Shown here: one piece after another, positions 54,872 to 63,582 of the stretch
Numbering within the stretch: the stretch's first letter is position 1
How the letters are laid out: every line of letters begins with the position of its first letter
Assembly (NCBI GenBank): GCA_963748005.1
Contig: CAVVHH010000003.1
Location: 124,001 to 188,000, forward strand
Source of the DNA: CAILZL01 sp963748005
GTDB lineage: Bacteria; Pseudomonadota; Gammaproteobacteria; Steroidobacterales; Steroidobacteraceae
Length of the DNA stretch: 64,000 nucleotides
Direction: 5' to 3'
Program-made: the position numbers and the translations under genes
The notes under the pieces: model-generated
The model's database searches: none
Seen by the model: the letters and a program-made list of their open reading frames with translations, nothing else
Told to the model about the DNA's origin: nothing

Positions 54872-55210
54872 ATGAAGCTTCCTCGGGATTCGGATATCGC
54901 AATAGAAAAACTGACACACTACCTCCTGAAACCGCAGGTCCGTGGGGATAAGTCGGCGTTTCTTGCCCTGGCGGGGTACACCTTGGAGCGAGCCGATTCT
55001 CTGCTTGAAGACTTGCGCAACCAGGTGCTCGCGCAGGAAGCAGTAGAGATTGAAAATACGCCTTACGGGAGGCTTTATCAGATTCACTCGAAACTGACTG
55101 GTCCGTCGGGACGTTCCTTGTGGGTACGGACCATTTGGATGACCGAACACTTGAGTGGCATGACGAAGTTTATTACCCTCATCCCGGCAAAGGAGCCGAC
55201 GAATTCATGA
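54872..55210 (+). CDS. DUF6883 domain protein
   Basis: 112 residues, cytoplasmic. MKLPRDSDIAIEKLTHYLLKP at the N-terminus and RGDKSAFLALAGYT...ADSLLEDLRNQVL are the DUF6883 signature; YGRLYQIHSKLTGPSGRSLWVRTIWM forms the end of the fold. DUF6883 and DUF4926 genes are commonly found together, as here, with a 4-base start/stop overlap. The function is unknown; toxin-antitoxin or effector-associated roles have not been shown by anything visible here. Confidence 0.8.
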   Translation: MKLPRDSDIAIEKLTHYLLKPQVRGDKSAFLALAGYTLERADSLLEDLRNQVLAQEAVEIENTPYGRLYQIHSKLTGPSGRSLWVRTIWMTEHLSGMTKFITLIPAKEPTNS

Positions 55211-55452
55211 AGTATCCGCTGTATACAGATGTTTCTTTGGCCTGTGACCTGCCTGCCCATGGCCTGCGTCGCGGCGACGTCGTGCGTTTGGTCGATCATC
55301 ATGTCGGCGCCAATGGCGAAGGCTACTCGATAGAAGTGTTCAACGCCTTGGGCGATACCGTTGCGATTACCACCGTGGATGAAGCCGCGCTCGAGCCGTT
55401 GCAGAGCGACGAGGTGCTGAGCGTGCGCCGCATAAAAACTGTGGCTGCTTGA
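55207..55452 (+). CDS. DUF4926 domain protein
   Basis: 81 residues: KYPLYTDVSLACDLPAHGLRRGDVVRLVDHHVG...GYSIEVFNALGDTVAITTV, a small beta-rich SH3-like domain typical of DUF4926. ATG overlaps the DUF6883 stop (ATGA), so the two are translated together. Both genes sit between direct repeats of the neighbouring hydroxylase 3' end, suggesting they arrived as a unit. Confidence 0.85.
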   Translation: MKYPLYTDVSLACDLPAHGLRRGDVVRLVDHHVGANGEGYSIEVFNALGDTVAITTVDEAALEPLQSDEVLSVRRIKTVAA

Positions 55453-55465
55453 GCACCGTGCTGGA

Positions 55466-55681
55466 ATGAACGGAACCGGGTTTCGGTGTTTCTTCAGCGA
55501 AGCGCCGCCGGTTGAAGTGTTGATGATCAATCGCCCGGGCGCGCCGTATCTCGGCACCGGCGAGGCCTCGCAGGGTCCCTCCGGTGCGGCGTTGGCGAAT
55601 GCGATGGCTGATGCGACGGGTAAGCGATTCAAGCGTATTCCGTTTACACCGGAGCGGGTGAGGAGTGTGCTTGGCTCATGA
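55466..55681 (+). pseudogene. 3' fragment of a second molybdopterin-subunit gene
   Basis: From 55496 the frame encodes the last 62 residues of an IorB-like subunit (PYLGTGEASQGPSGAA ... RVRSVLGS), almost identical to the end of the intact gene, with three amino-acid changes near the fragment start and ten synonymous differences in the last 45 codons. The upstream 10 codons (MNGTGFRCFF) are unrelated. About 90 percent of the gene is missing, so it cannot form an enzyme. Confidence 0.85.
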
Positions 55682-55739
55682 TGTCCGTACACCTCTTTTC
55701 TGCCCGGGCAAATACCTGCGGACCGACGGCCCGGTACCG
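55496..55739 (+). repeat. Direct repeat, copy 2
   Basis: Partner of 54540-54783. Similarity continues past the stop codon (CATGATGTC, TTTCTGCCCGG, CAAAT.CCTGCGGA.CGACGG) and fades near CCGTTC. A small tandem repeat GGTACCGTTCAC (twice, 55731-55757) follows. Confidence 0.85.
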
Positions 55740-55806
55740 TTCACCTTGGTACCGTTCACGCGCTGAGTGCGGGAGCTGCCAAAGCCTTTTGCCAAGGTGG
55801 CACTAT

Positions 55807-55852
55807 AGGGTCGCTGTCGGTTCCGATTGGCTGTCAGGCTGACAGCGACCCT
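55807..55852 (-). terminator. 12-bp inverted repeat after the 332-aa gene
   Basis: AGGGTCGCTGTC (55807-55818) and GACAGCGACCCT (55841-55852) are perfect complements around 22 bases. It lies directly beyond the stop of the minus-strand gene. No U-tract is visible, so it may be a transcript-end hairpin or a repeat. Confidence 0.5.
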
Positions 55853-55859
55853 TAGCGCG

Positions 55860-56858
55860 TTATCGACGCTGACCTGAGCGGATTTCGCTCGCGATTCGCT
55901 CAACATTAGCTTTCGCCAAACGCCACTCTTTCTCGGCCGCCTCAGATTCATCCATGCTTTCGATGCTGGGTTGACCGTTTCCAAATGGCAAGAATTGACT
56001 AGTGACGGTGTTGTTGGCTTTCTGGAATCTCTCGAATGCGAGACGCTCTTGCTCGATCGCAGCATCTTCTTCATTAAGTTCGTCTTGTAATGTCATAGCG
56101 GTAACTCCAGTTTCAGGTCCCGACGCCAAGAACGCGCGCGCTTTCTCAATGACAGCATTCTGAACAGGGTGGTGCCGGAAGAACGGACCACGTGAACCGC
56201 CGCTCACCAGCTTTTCCAGTGTTGGTTTGGAGATACCAATCAAGCGCGCAACCTTTTGCCAACCTTGCTGGCGAATCAGTTTGTCTAGGCGGTCACTACT
56301 CTGTGTGTCTAGCGCTGCTCGGTACTTCAGAACTGGCAAAATCTCTTCGCGACAGACGTGTTCTGAAACGGAAGTCAGTTTGACAACAGCTTCGATTAAC
56401 GCGTCAGCATCTTCACGAGTCAAAAGAAGTCCTTGGGCTTTGGCTTCGACGGCTACCCATTCCACATCTGCAAAGTTGAAGCCTTCTCCGACGGGCATAG
56501 GATCTTGCTGAAGGACGGCTTTGATGAGCTGTTCAAAGCGACGACGCTTTTCGGCTTGACTGTCATTCGGGATCGTCGAGATAAGGCCCGGTACCATTCC
56601 GCATAGGCGCTCGAAGTCGAATGCCGAATCGACCGGATATTTAAGCACCTGAAGTCTTTCGGTTAGTCTCTGAGCGTTAAGTGTGACCAACCGCCCGGCC
56701 TGATCTGCACATGCGCTACGCAAAGCCGCGTGAGTTCGGTACCCGAGCGCACAGGCCATGCTTTCCGTGAGGTGCGAAGATTTAACAGTAGGGAAGAGGG
56801 GACGCAGGGCATTTTTAAGCGCTGCGAGTGACGATTCAGTCAGGGGAATAGTGACCAT
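55860..56858 (-). CDS. Unknown accessory protein with a possible helix-turn-helix
   Basis: 332 residues, GGAGA ribosome site upstream. The N-terminal LTESSLAALKNALRPLFPTVKSSHLTESMACALGYRTHAALRSA split resembles a small domain seen at the start of some plasmid/island proteins (recalled as DUF5623/glyoxalase-superfamily-associated; uncertain). The middle has GWQKVARLIGISKPTLEKLVSGG (about 198-220), which looks like a DNA-binding helix-turn-helix. The C-terminus is Glu/Arg-rich and helical (EEDAAIEQERLAFERFQKA). Codon use is less GC-biased than in neighbours, consistent with transfer. Confidence 0.6.
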   Translation of the reverse strand: MVTIPLTESSLAALKNALRPLFPTVKSSHLTESMACALGYRTHAALRSACADQAGRLVTLNAQRLTERLQVLKYPVDSAFDFERLCGMVPGLISTIPNDSQAEKRRRFEQLIKAVLQQDPMPVGEGFNFADVEWVAVEAKAQGLLLTREDADALIEAVVKLTSVSEHVCREEILPVLKYRAALDTQSSDRLDKLIRQQGWQKVARLIGISKPTLEKLVSGGSRGPFFRHHPVQNAVIEKARAFLASGPETGVTAMTLQDELNEEDAAIEQERLAFERFQKANNTVTSQFLPFGNGQPSIESMDESEAAEKEWRLAKANVERIASEIRSGQRR

Positions 56859-57298
56859 GAGAGGTTCTCCAATCAGATTGGTCGAGTTTCCCGATTACAC
56901 ATCGACCGGATTGAAGTCCGCTCTTGCATGAACAAACGTGTCTGGTTTAACCCGGGAACAGGTTCGGTGCAGACGCCTTGGATGAGATCTTAACCTGATT
57001 TGCAGAGCCATGCCATATCCTAGCTCAGCGACAATGGTGCCGGGCCAAAGGTTAGAAGTTACTGGAGCGTGACCGGTGCGTCGATCCACAGGTGTTTTGC
57101 TGAGCGTCAGGGATAGTTGAAGTGGAGCTCGACCCTCTGACGGAGTGCTGTTTCGGTGCATTGAGTCGTGCTTGATCAGGCTTGCTCGATTCCACGCAAC
57201 GTGCGCTGTTGACCAGCAGTTGGCCTCCGCCGAAAAGAGCGTGCATCCATCCGCGCTGCTTCGTAAAATTGCCCTATTACTACCATAAGGAATCACCC
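56859..57298. other. 440-bp intergenic region
   Basis: Divergent promoter space between the unknown 332-aa gene and the GST gene. A short AT-rich stretch (CCCTATTACTACCATAAGGA) precedes the GST start and contains its ribosome site AAGGA. I recognise no RNA gene, repeat or gene fragment in the remainder. Confidence 0.4.
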
Positions 57299-57976
57299 AT
57301 GAGTCTCAAGCTGTACATGCACCCGGTTTCCACCGTCAGCCGGCCGGTGCTTCTGTTCATTGCCGAGAAACAGCTGCCGGTGACGCAGCAGGTGGTTGAT
57401 TTATCGACCGGTGAACATCACCAGCCTGCCTATGCGGCCATCAATCCGAACAAGGCGGTGCCGGCCCTCGAGGATGGCGATTTTCGGATGACGGAGAGTT
57501 CGGCAATTCTGAAATATCTGGCCGCACGTTTCGACGCGCCGGAGTATCCGAAGGATTTGCGGGAGCGCGCCAAGGTCGATTCCGTGATGGACTGGTTCAA
57601 CACCGGCTTCTACAAGGATTTCGGCTACGGATTGCTGTATCCGCAGATTTTTCCGCATCACAAGCGGCCGACGGACGATCAGCACAGCGGCACTATCGCG
57701 TGGGGTAAGAGCAAGTGTCAGAACTGGCTCACCGTGCTCGACACGAATATTCTTGGCACCAATGATTACGTCGCCAACAACCGCATTTCAATCGCCGACT
57801 ACTTCGGCGTCTGCATGCTGACGGCAGGCGAACTGATCGGCTGCAAGTTCGAGGACTATCCGAATATCCAGCGCTGGGTTGGCAACATGAAAAAGCTGAA
57901 CAGCTGGGCAAAGGTCAACGAAGTTTTGTACGGCTTCGCGGGATCGATGGCCGGCAAACAGTTCGAGACCGTGTGA
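57299..57976 (+). CDS. Glutathione S-transferase family protein
   Basis: 225 residues from ATG 57299 (AAGGA 7 bases upstream). N-terminal thioredoxin-like domain LKLYMHPVSTVSRPVLLFIAEKQLP ... NPNKAVPALEDGDFRMTESSAILKYLA with the typical glutathione-binding PAL and ESSAI motifs near 54-68; all-alpha C-terminal domain with the N-capping box ISIADYFGVCM near 165. Theta-like. The ATG of the VOC gene overlaps its last base, so the two are cotranslated. Confidence 0.9.
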   Translation: MSLKLYMHPVSTVSRPVLLFIAEKQLPVTQQVVDLSTGEHHQPAYAAINPNKAVPALEDGDFRMTESSAILKYLAARFDAPEYPKDLRERAKVDSVMDWFNTGFYKDFGYGLLYPQIFPHHKRPTDDQHSGTIAWGKSKCQNWLTVLDTNILGTNDYVANNRISIADYFGVCMLTAGELIGCKFEDYPNIQRWVGNMKKLNSWAKVNEVLYGFAGSMAGKQFETV

Positions 57977-58464
57977 TGCGTATCGAAGGCCTGCACCACA
58001 ACGCCTATCGTTGCCGGGACAGCGAGCAGACGCGCAAGTTCTACGAGGACTTCCTCGGCCTGCCGCTGGTGAACGCCTTCGAGATCACCGAGACCAAGAC
58101 CGGGCGTGTAACGCACGTCCTGCATTCCTTCTACGCGATGGCGGACGGATCGTGCCTGGCGTTTTTCGAAGCGCCCGATCAGCCCTTCGAATTCAAAGTG
58201 CAGCATGACTTTGACCTGCACATTGCGCTCGAGGTGCCGCATGCGGACGTCGCGACCTGGAAAGCAAAGGGGCTGGCGGCCGGATTCGAAGTGCGCGGCA
58301 TCGCCAATCACGGCATGATCGACTCGATTTATTTTCGCGATCCCAACGGCTATGTCATTGAGCTGACCGGCAAGCGGCCAGGTCATGATGACATGATGGA
58401 CCCGCAGAAGAACGACGCACGCGGTCATCTCGATCGCTGGCAGCGGGACAAGCTGGCGCGCTAG
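57976..58464 (+). CDS. VOC superfamily glyoxalase/dioxygenase-like protein
   Basis: 162 residues from ATG 57976, which overlaps the GST stop by one base (TGATG). Two babb-babb VOC modules: LHHNAYRCRDSEQTRKFYEDFLGLPLV at the start and IDSIYFRDPNGYVIELTGKRP near 120, with likely metal ligands His (HHNAY), His (LHIALEVPH) and Glu (VIELTG). Coupling to a GST suggests a joint role in detoxifying or degrading an aromatic or glutathione adduct. Confidence 0.85.
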   Translation: MRIEGLHHNAYRCRDSEQTRKFYEDFLGLPLVNAFEITETKTGRVTHVLHSFYAMADGSCLAFFEAPDQPFEFKVQHDFDLHIALEVPHADVATWKAKGLAAGFEVRGIANHGMIDSIYFRDPNGYVIELTGKRPGHDDMMDPQKNDARGHLDRWQRDKLAR

Positions 58465-58557
58465 ACGAACTCACCTGAGGCGCGGGTTTTGTTCCGGTCC
58501 ATCGTCCGAATAGGTTGCGTTCAGCGTCTGAGTGACCGGTGCATAGGCTCGCTGTGA

Positions 58558-58893
58558 TTATCCGACGATTCTCGCGATGACTTCCTTGAGCGCTGCTTGA
58601 TCGCGTTGCGAAAGCCGCCCGAGTATTTTGATGACGAGCGCCTGTTCGAGGGTGGCAACAACGGGCTTGATGGCGGAGGGCTTCAGCAATTTAGCCACCT
58701 GCCAGTCTTGCACAACGACCTCGCCGAAAGCATCGCTGCTGCGTATCTGGCTGGTGATAGCCATCAGTATCACATCACGCCGCTCGCGGTGATAAGTTGC
58801 GTTCGATATGATGACGCCGGGCCGCTGCTTGGCAGTCGACTGATCCGTAAATGGAAACGGTACGAGGACAACATCGCCGAACTGATAATCCAT
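58558..58893 (-). CDS. PemK/MazF-family toxin (mRNA interferase)
   Basis: 111 residues. The fold marks are DVVLVPFPFTDQSTAKQRPGVIISN (about 7-31), with the RPGVII motif, and ILMAITSQIRS near 42, plus ILGRLSQRDQAALKEVIARIVG at the end. Family members cleave RNA at specific sequences and inhibit growth. It follows the antitoxin gene on the same strand after a 37-bp gap, the normal antitoxin-first order. Confidence 0.88.
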   Translation of the reverse strand: MDYQFGDVVLVPFPFTDQSTAKQRPGVIISNATYHRERRDVILMAITSQIRSSDAFGEVVVQDWQVAKLLKPSAIKPVVATLEQALVIKILGRLSQRDQAALKEVIARIVG

Positions 58894-58930
58894 GTGGTGG
58901 CGCTCGTTAGCAATCGATCGTTATCCGGGC

Positions 58931-59134
58931 TCACAGGTGGTCGTATTCGGCGTCGTCGGGATTCTCCCAGACAGTTTTGAAGGCGGGTTCAGATACCTGG
59001 GTAGCAGCACGCGTAAGGCGCTGTTCGTCCTCACGGCTCTTCAAGAAATCCACAAAGTCTTCCACCTCGGCGCGCCGCTGCGGCGGCAAGGCTTTGAGTT
59101 TCTCGATCAACTCCTGGTCATCGCGTGCGTTCAT
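58931..59134 (-). CDS. Putative antitoxin of the PemK/MazF pair
   Basis: 67 residues: ELIEKLKALPPQRRAEVEDFVDFLKSRE is the DUF2281-type short helical domain common in antitoxins; the acidic C-terminus (FKTVWENPDDAEYDHL) is typical of the toxin-wrapping, protease-sensitive tail. Encoded immediately before the toxin. Autoregulation would be expected for the family, but no operator palindrome was seen. Confidence 0.82.
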   Translation of the reverse strand: MNARDDQELIEKLKALPPQRRAEVEDFVDFLKSREDEQRLTRAATQVSEPAFKTVWENPDDAEYDHL

Positions 59135-59343
59135 GGCCTTACCTTGTTCAAGCCAACTTCACTTCCAGCGTGGTCATGCCCGATGTCGCCGGACCGGCTT
59201 GAGCTTATCACCCTGACCCTTGCGCTGACCATTGGGAGGCATCTCTGTCTATTTCTCCCCACAGTTCCTTGTCCACGGCCTAATCGGCTTTTCCGGGTGC
59301 TAGAATCCGCGCGCTTTTTTCTTCAGCGGATTCCCTACCTCTA

Positions 59344-61230
59344 ATGGCCCAGTCCTACAACGCAGCTGATATTGAAGTCTTGAGTGGTCTGGACCCGGTG
59401 CGTCGTCGCCCGGGCATGTACACCGACACCAGCCGTCCCAACCATCTGGCGCACGAGGTGATCGACAACTCGGTGGACGAGGCGCTGGCCGGGCACGCCA
59501 GACACATCAAGGTCACGGTGTTCAAGGACGGCTCGCTGCAGGTGGAGGACGACGGTCGTGGCATGCCGGTGGATGTGCATCCCATCGAGAAGGTGAGCGG
59601 TGTGGAGCTGATCCTCACCCGCCTGCATGCGGGCGGCAAATTTTCGGACAAGAACTATGAGTTCTCCGGCGGCCTGCACGGCGTGGGCGTGTCGGTGGTG
59701 AACGCGCTGTCGAAACAGCTGGAATGCTGGGTGCGCCGCGGCGGCAAGGAATACAACATCAGTTTTGCCGCCGGCCACTTGAAGTCCAGGCTGCAGGTGG
59801 TGGGCGAGGTGGGCCAGAAGAACACCGGCACCACGCTGCGTTTCTGGCCCGACCCGAAGTATTTCGAAGCGCCAACCTTTGCCATCCCGAAGCTGCGCCA
59901 TGTGCTGCGCGCCAAGGCGGTGATGTGTGCCGGCCTGCGCATCACTTTCATCAATGAGGCCACGGGCGAGAGCGAAGAGTGGCAGTACACCGGTGGTGTC
60001 AGTCAGTATCTGCTGGAAAGTCTGCATAACGGCGACTTTCTGCCGCCCGACATGTTCACCGGCAAGGTGGATGGCCAGCAGGAAGGCGCTGAGTGGGCAT
60101 TGGCGTGGCGCGTCGATGACGGCGAGCGCATTGAAGAAAGTTACGTCAACCTGATTCCCACGCCGCAGGGCGGCACCCATGTGAATGGCCTGCGCCTGGG
60201 ACTGACAGATGCAATCAGGGAATTCTGCGAGTTCCGCAACCTGCTGCCGCGCGGCATCAAGCTGGCGCCGGAGGATGTGTGGGACGGTGTGAGCTTTGTG
60301 CTCTCCACCAAGATGAAGGAGCCGCAGTTCGCCGGCCAGACCAAGGAACGCCTGTCATCGCGCGAAGCGGCGGCCTTTGTTGCCGGCGTGGTCAAGGATC
60401 AGCTGGCGCTGTGGCTGAACCAGCATCCGGACTCGGGTGAGAAGATTGCGCAGCTTGCCATCGAGTCGGCGCAGGCGCGTCTGAAGGCCAGCAAGATCGT
60501 GGCGCGCAAGCGCTCGGTCAGTGGCCCTGCGTTGCCCGGCAAGCTGTCTGACTGCACTGCGCAGGACCCCGAGCGTGGCGAACTGTTTCTGGTGGAAGGT
60601 GATTCTGCGGGCGGCTCAGCGAAGCAGGCACGAGATCGCGAGTTCCAGGCGGTGATGCCCCTGCGCGGCAAGATCCTCAACACCTGGGAAGTAGAGTCAG
60701 CACAGGTGTTGCAGTCGCAGGAAGTGCATGACATCGCCGTGGCGCTGGGTGTCGATCCGGGTTCGGACAAGATTGACGGTCTGCGGTATCACAAGATCTG
60801 CATCCTCGCTGACGCGGACTCGGATGGCCTGCACATCGCCACGTTGCTATGCGCATTGTTTTTACGCCACTTCCGCCCGCTGGTTTTAGCGGGTCATATA
60901 CACGTCGCCATGCCGCCGCTGTTTCGTGTTGATGTCGGCAAGCAGGTGTACTACGCGCTGGATGAAGCCGAGAAGCAGGGTATTCTGGATCGCATTTCCG
61001 CCGAGAACCCGCGCGCCAAACCGACCGTGATGCGCTTCAAGGGTCTGGGTGAGATGAATCCGCTGCAACTGCGTGAAACCACCATGGCCCCGGAAACCCG
61101 CCGTCTGGTGCAGCTCACCATTGAAGCTATTGACGATACGGATCAGATGCTCGACATGTTGCTGGCCAAGAAGCGCGCGAGTGATCGCCGTGAGTGGCTG
61201 GAAGACAAGGGCAATCTGGCGCAGGTGTAA
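59344..61230 (+). CDS. parE: DNA topoisomerase IV subunit B
   Basis: ATPase subunit of the chromosome-decatenating type II topoisomerase. 628 residues. GHKL ATPase: RRRPGMYTDTS, EVIDNSVDEALAG, DDGRGMPVDVHP, GGLHGVGVSVVNALS; TOPRIM motif EGDSAGGSAKQARDRE near 419 and DADSDGLHIATL near 500. The length near 630 and direct linkage to parC favour ParE over GyrB. A palindromic repeat lies between it and parC. Confidence 0.95.
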   Translation: MAQSYNAADIEVLSGLDPVRRRPGMYTDTSRPNHLAHEVIDNSVDEALAGHARHIKVTVFKDGSLQVEDDGRGMPVDVHPIEKVSGVELILTRLHAGGKFSDKNYEFSGGLHGVGVSVVNALSKQLECWVRRGGKEYNISFAAGHLKSRLQVVGEVGQKNTGTTLRFWPDPKYFEAPTFAIPKLRHVLRAKAVMCAGLRITFINEATGESEEWQYTGGVSQYLLESLHNGDFLPPDMFTGKVDGQQEGAEWALAWRVDDGERIEESYVNLIPTPQGGTHVNGLRLGLTDAIREFCEFRNLLPRGIKLAPEDVWDGVSFVLSTKMKEPQFAGQTKERLSSREAAAFVAGVVKDQLALWLNQHPDSGEKIAQLAIESAQARLKASKIVARKRSVSGPALPGKLSDCTAQDPERGELFLVEGDSAGGSAKQARDREFQAVMPLRGKILNTWEVESAQVLQSQEVHDIAVALGVDPGSDKIDGLRYHKICILADADSDGLHIATLLCALFLRHFRPLVLAGHIHVAMPPLFRVDVGKQVYYALDEAEKQGILDRISAENPRAKPTVMRFKGLGEMNPLQLRETTMAPETRRLVQLTIEAIDDTDQMLDMLLAKKRASDRREWLEDKGNLAQV

Positions 61231-61233
61231 CAA

Positions 61234-61307
61234 TGTAGGGGCGACGCATGCGTCGCCCGACAATGTTGAATGAAGATCAGAAGGGCGAGACATGCCTCGC
61301 CCCTACA
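61234..61307. repeat. GTAGGGGCG-family palindrome between parE and parC
   Basis: TGTAGGGGCGACGCATGC begins the left arm (61234-61258) and CTCGCCCCTACA ends the right arm (61283-61307). As in the other copies each arm is internally symmetrical (GGGCGACGCATGCGTCGCCC; GGGCGAGACATGCCTCGCCC). It sits inside the parE-parC transcript. Confidence 0.8.
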
Positions 61308-61329
61308 TGTTGGATATCAAACGGACCAT

Positions 61330-63582
61330 ATGTCTCCCACACAACCCACTCTCGATTTCGAAGGCATTGAACGTCAGCCGCTGCGTACGTTCACCGAGAA
61401 GGCGTATCTCGATTATTCGATGTACGTGATTCTGGATCGCGCGCTGCCACATGTTGGCGATGGGCTGAAGCCGGTGCAGCGCCGCATCATTTATGCGATG
61501 AGCGAGCTGGGGCTGGCCTCTACTGCCAAGCCAAAAAAATCAGCGCGCACCATCGGCGATGTGATCGGCAAGTTTCATCCGCATGGCGATAGTGCCTGCT
61601 ATGAAGCCATGGTGTTGATGGCGCAGCCGTTCTCATATCGCTATCCATTGGTCGATGGTCAGGGCAACTTCGGTTCGCCAGACGATCCCAAGTCGTTCGC
61701 GGCCATGCGCTACACCGAATCCAAACTCACCAAGTACGCGTCGCTTCTGCTGTCGGAACTGGGGCAGGGCACGGTGGACTGGACGCCCAACTTCGACGGC
61801 ACCATGGATGAACCGTCATTACTGCCGGCGCGCGTGCCGAATCTGTTGCTCAATGGCACGACCGGTATTGCCGTGGGCATGGCTACGGATATTCCGCCAC
61901 ACAATCTGAAAGAAGTGGTTTCAGCCTGCATTCGCTTGCTGGATGAACCGGACACTTCAGTGCGTGAACTGTGCAGGCATGTCAAAGGCCCGGACCTGCC
62001 CAACGGCGCCGAGATCATCACTCCGGCCAGTGAACTGAAGGCCATGTATGAATCAGGCAATGGCACATTCAAGGCACGCGCCGTATACGAGATCGAAGAT
62101 GGCGATATCGTTATCACACAGCTGCCGTACCTGGTGTCGGGTTCGAAGGTACAGGAACAGATCGCTGCGCAGATCAACAACAAGAAGCTGCCGATGGTTA
62201 CGGACATTCGTGATGAATCGGATCATGAATTTCCGACGCGTATCGTGATTACGCCACGCTCCAATCGCGTCGAGATCGAACCATTGATGGCGCATCTGTT
62301 TGCTACCACCGATCTGGAGCGCAGCTATCGCGTGAACTTGAATGTGATCGGTCTGGACGGCCGGCCGCGGGTGATGGATTTGAAGAGTTTGCTCACCGAG
62401 TGGCTGAGTTTCCGCACCACCACGGTCAAGCGGCGTCTGAACTGGCGTCTGGAAAAAGTACAGGCGCGCCTGCATGTCCTTGACGGCTTGCTGATTGCTT
62501 ACCTGAATCTCGACGAGGTGATTCGCATCATTCGTACCCAGGACGAACCCAAGCCGGCCCTGATGGCGCGTTTTGGTTTGAGCGAAATTCAGGCCGAGGC
62601 CATTCTCGAAACCAAGCTGCGGCATCTGGCCAAGCTCGAAGAAATGAAAATTCGCGGCGAGCAGGATGAACTGGCCCGCGAACGCGATGCATTGCATAAG
62701 TTGCTGGGCAGCGAAGCGAAGCTCAAGCAACTCATCAAGGATGAATTGCAGGCCGTGGCCGAAGAGTTCGGAGAAAAGCAGCGTCGTACCAGGATTGTAG
62801 AACGCGCCGCCGCGCAGGCCATTGATGAAACCGAACTGGTGGCCAGCGAACCGGTGACGGTGGTGTTGTCGGCGCGCGGCTGGGTGCGCTCTGCCAAGGG
62901 TCACGAAGTGGATGCACGATCGCTGGGCTACAAGACCGGTGACGAATTCAAGATGGCGGTGCGCGGGCGAAGCACGCAGCAGGCCGTGTTCCTGGACAGT
63001 ACCGGCCGCACTTACAGCCTGCTGGCGCATACGCTGCCGGCGGCGCGAGGTCATGGTGAACCTCTGTCAGGCCGCATCGATCCACCCGATGGCGCGACCT
63101 TTGCCGGTGTGATGCTGGGTGAGCCCAGTGATCAATGGGTGCTGGCTACCGACGCGGGTTATGGTTTTGTGGTGAAGCTGGAAGAACTGTATGTGCGCAA
63201 TCGTGCCGGCAAGTCCGTGCTGACCGTGCCGGAAGGCGCCAATGTGTTGTTGCCGGCGCCGGTCACCAGTGCCGATGCCTTGCTCTGTGCGGTCAACAAC
63301 GATGGCAAGTTGCTGGTATTCCCGGTGAGCGAACTACCGGAACTGGCCAAGGGCAAGGGCAACAAGATTTTCGGCATCGACAGCAAGCGCTTCGACAAAC
63401 GCGATGAATTCATGGTCAGCATTGCCGTGGTCGGCAAGGAACAAAGCCTGATCGTATGGTCAGGCGAGCGCAAGATGACTTTGAAGTTTCCCGAGCTTAA
63501 AGACTATCGCGGCGAACGCGCCCAACGCGGCGGCGTGCTGCCACGTGGCTGGCGCAAGGTGGAGAGGCTGGAAGCGGAGTAG
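61330..63582 (+). CDS. parC: DNA topoisomerase IV subunit A
   Basis: 750 residues from ATG 61330 (MSPTQPTLDFEG). Breakage-reunion domain with EKAYLDYSMYVILDRALPHVGDGLKPVQRR, quinolone-determining region HPHGDSACYEAMV (Ser and Glu at the usual positions, wild-type-like), and catalytic Tyr in FAAMRYTESKL near 121. The C-terminal domain lacks a GyrA box (QRRGGKG), supporting ParC. The stop codon lies in an 18-bp tandem duplication. Confidence 0.95.
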   Translation: MSPTQPTLDFEGIERQPLRTFTEKAYLDYSMYVILDRALPHVGDGLKPVQRRIIYAMSELGLASTAKPKKSARTIGDVIGKFHPHGDSACYEAMVLMAQPFSYRYPLVDGQGNFGSPDDPKSFAAMRYTESKLTKYASLLLSELGQGTVDWTPNFDGTMDEPSLLPARVPNLLLNGTTGIAVGMATDIPPHNLKEVVSACIRLLDEPDTSVRELCRHVKGPDLPNGAEIITPASELKAMYESGNGTFKARAVYEIEDGDIVITQLPYLVSGSKVQEQIAAQINNKKLPMVTDIRDESDHEFPTRIVITPRSNRVEIEPLMAHLFATTDLERSYRVNLNVIGLDGRPRVMDLKSLLTEWLSFRTTTVKRRLNWRLEKVQARLHVLDGLLIAYLNLDEVIRIIRTQDEPKPALMARFGLSEIQAEAILETKLRHLAKLEEMKIRGEQDELARERDALHKLLGSEAKLKQLIKDELQAVAEEFGEKQRRTRIVERAAAQAIDETELVASEPVTVVLSARGWVRSAKGHEVDARSLGYKTGDEFKMAVRGRSTQQAVFLDSTGRTYSLLAHTLPAARGHGEPLSGRIDPPDGATFAGVMLGEPSDQWVLATDAGYGFVVKLEELYVRNRAGKSVLTVPEGANVLLPAPVTSADALLCAVNNDGKLLVFPVSELPELAKGKGNKIFGIDSKRFDKRDEFMVSIAVVGKEQSLIVWSGERKMTLKFPELKDYRGERAQRGGVLPRGWRKVERLEAE

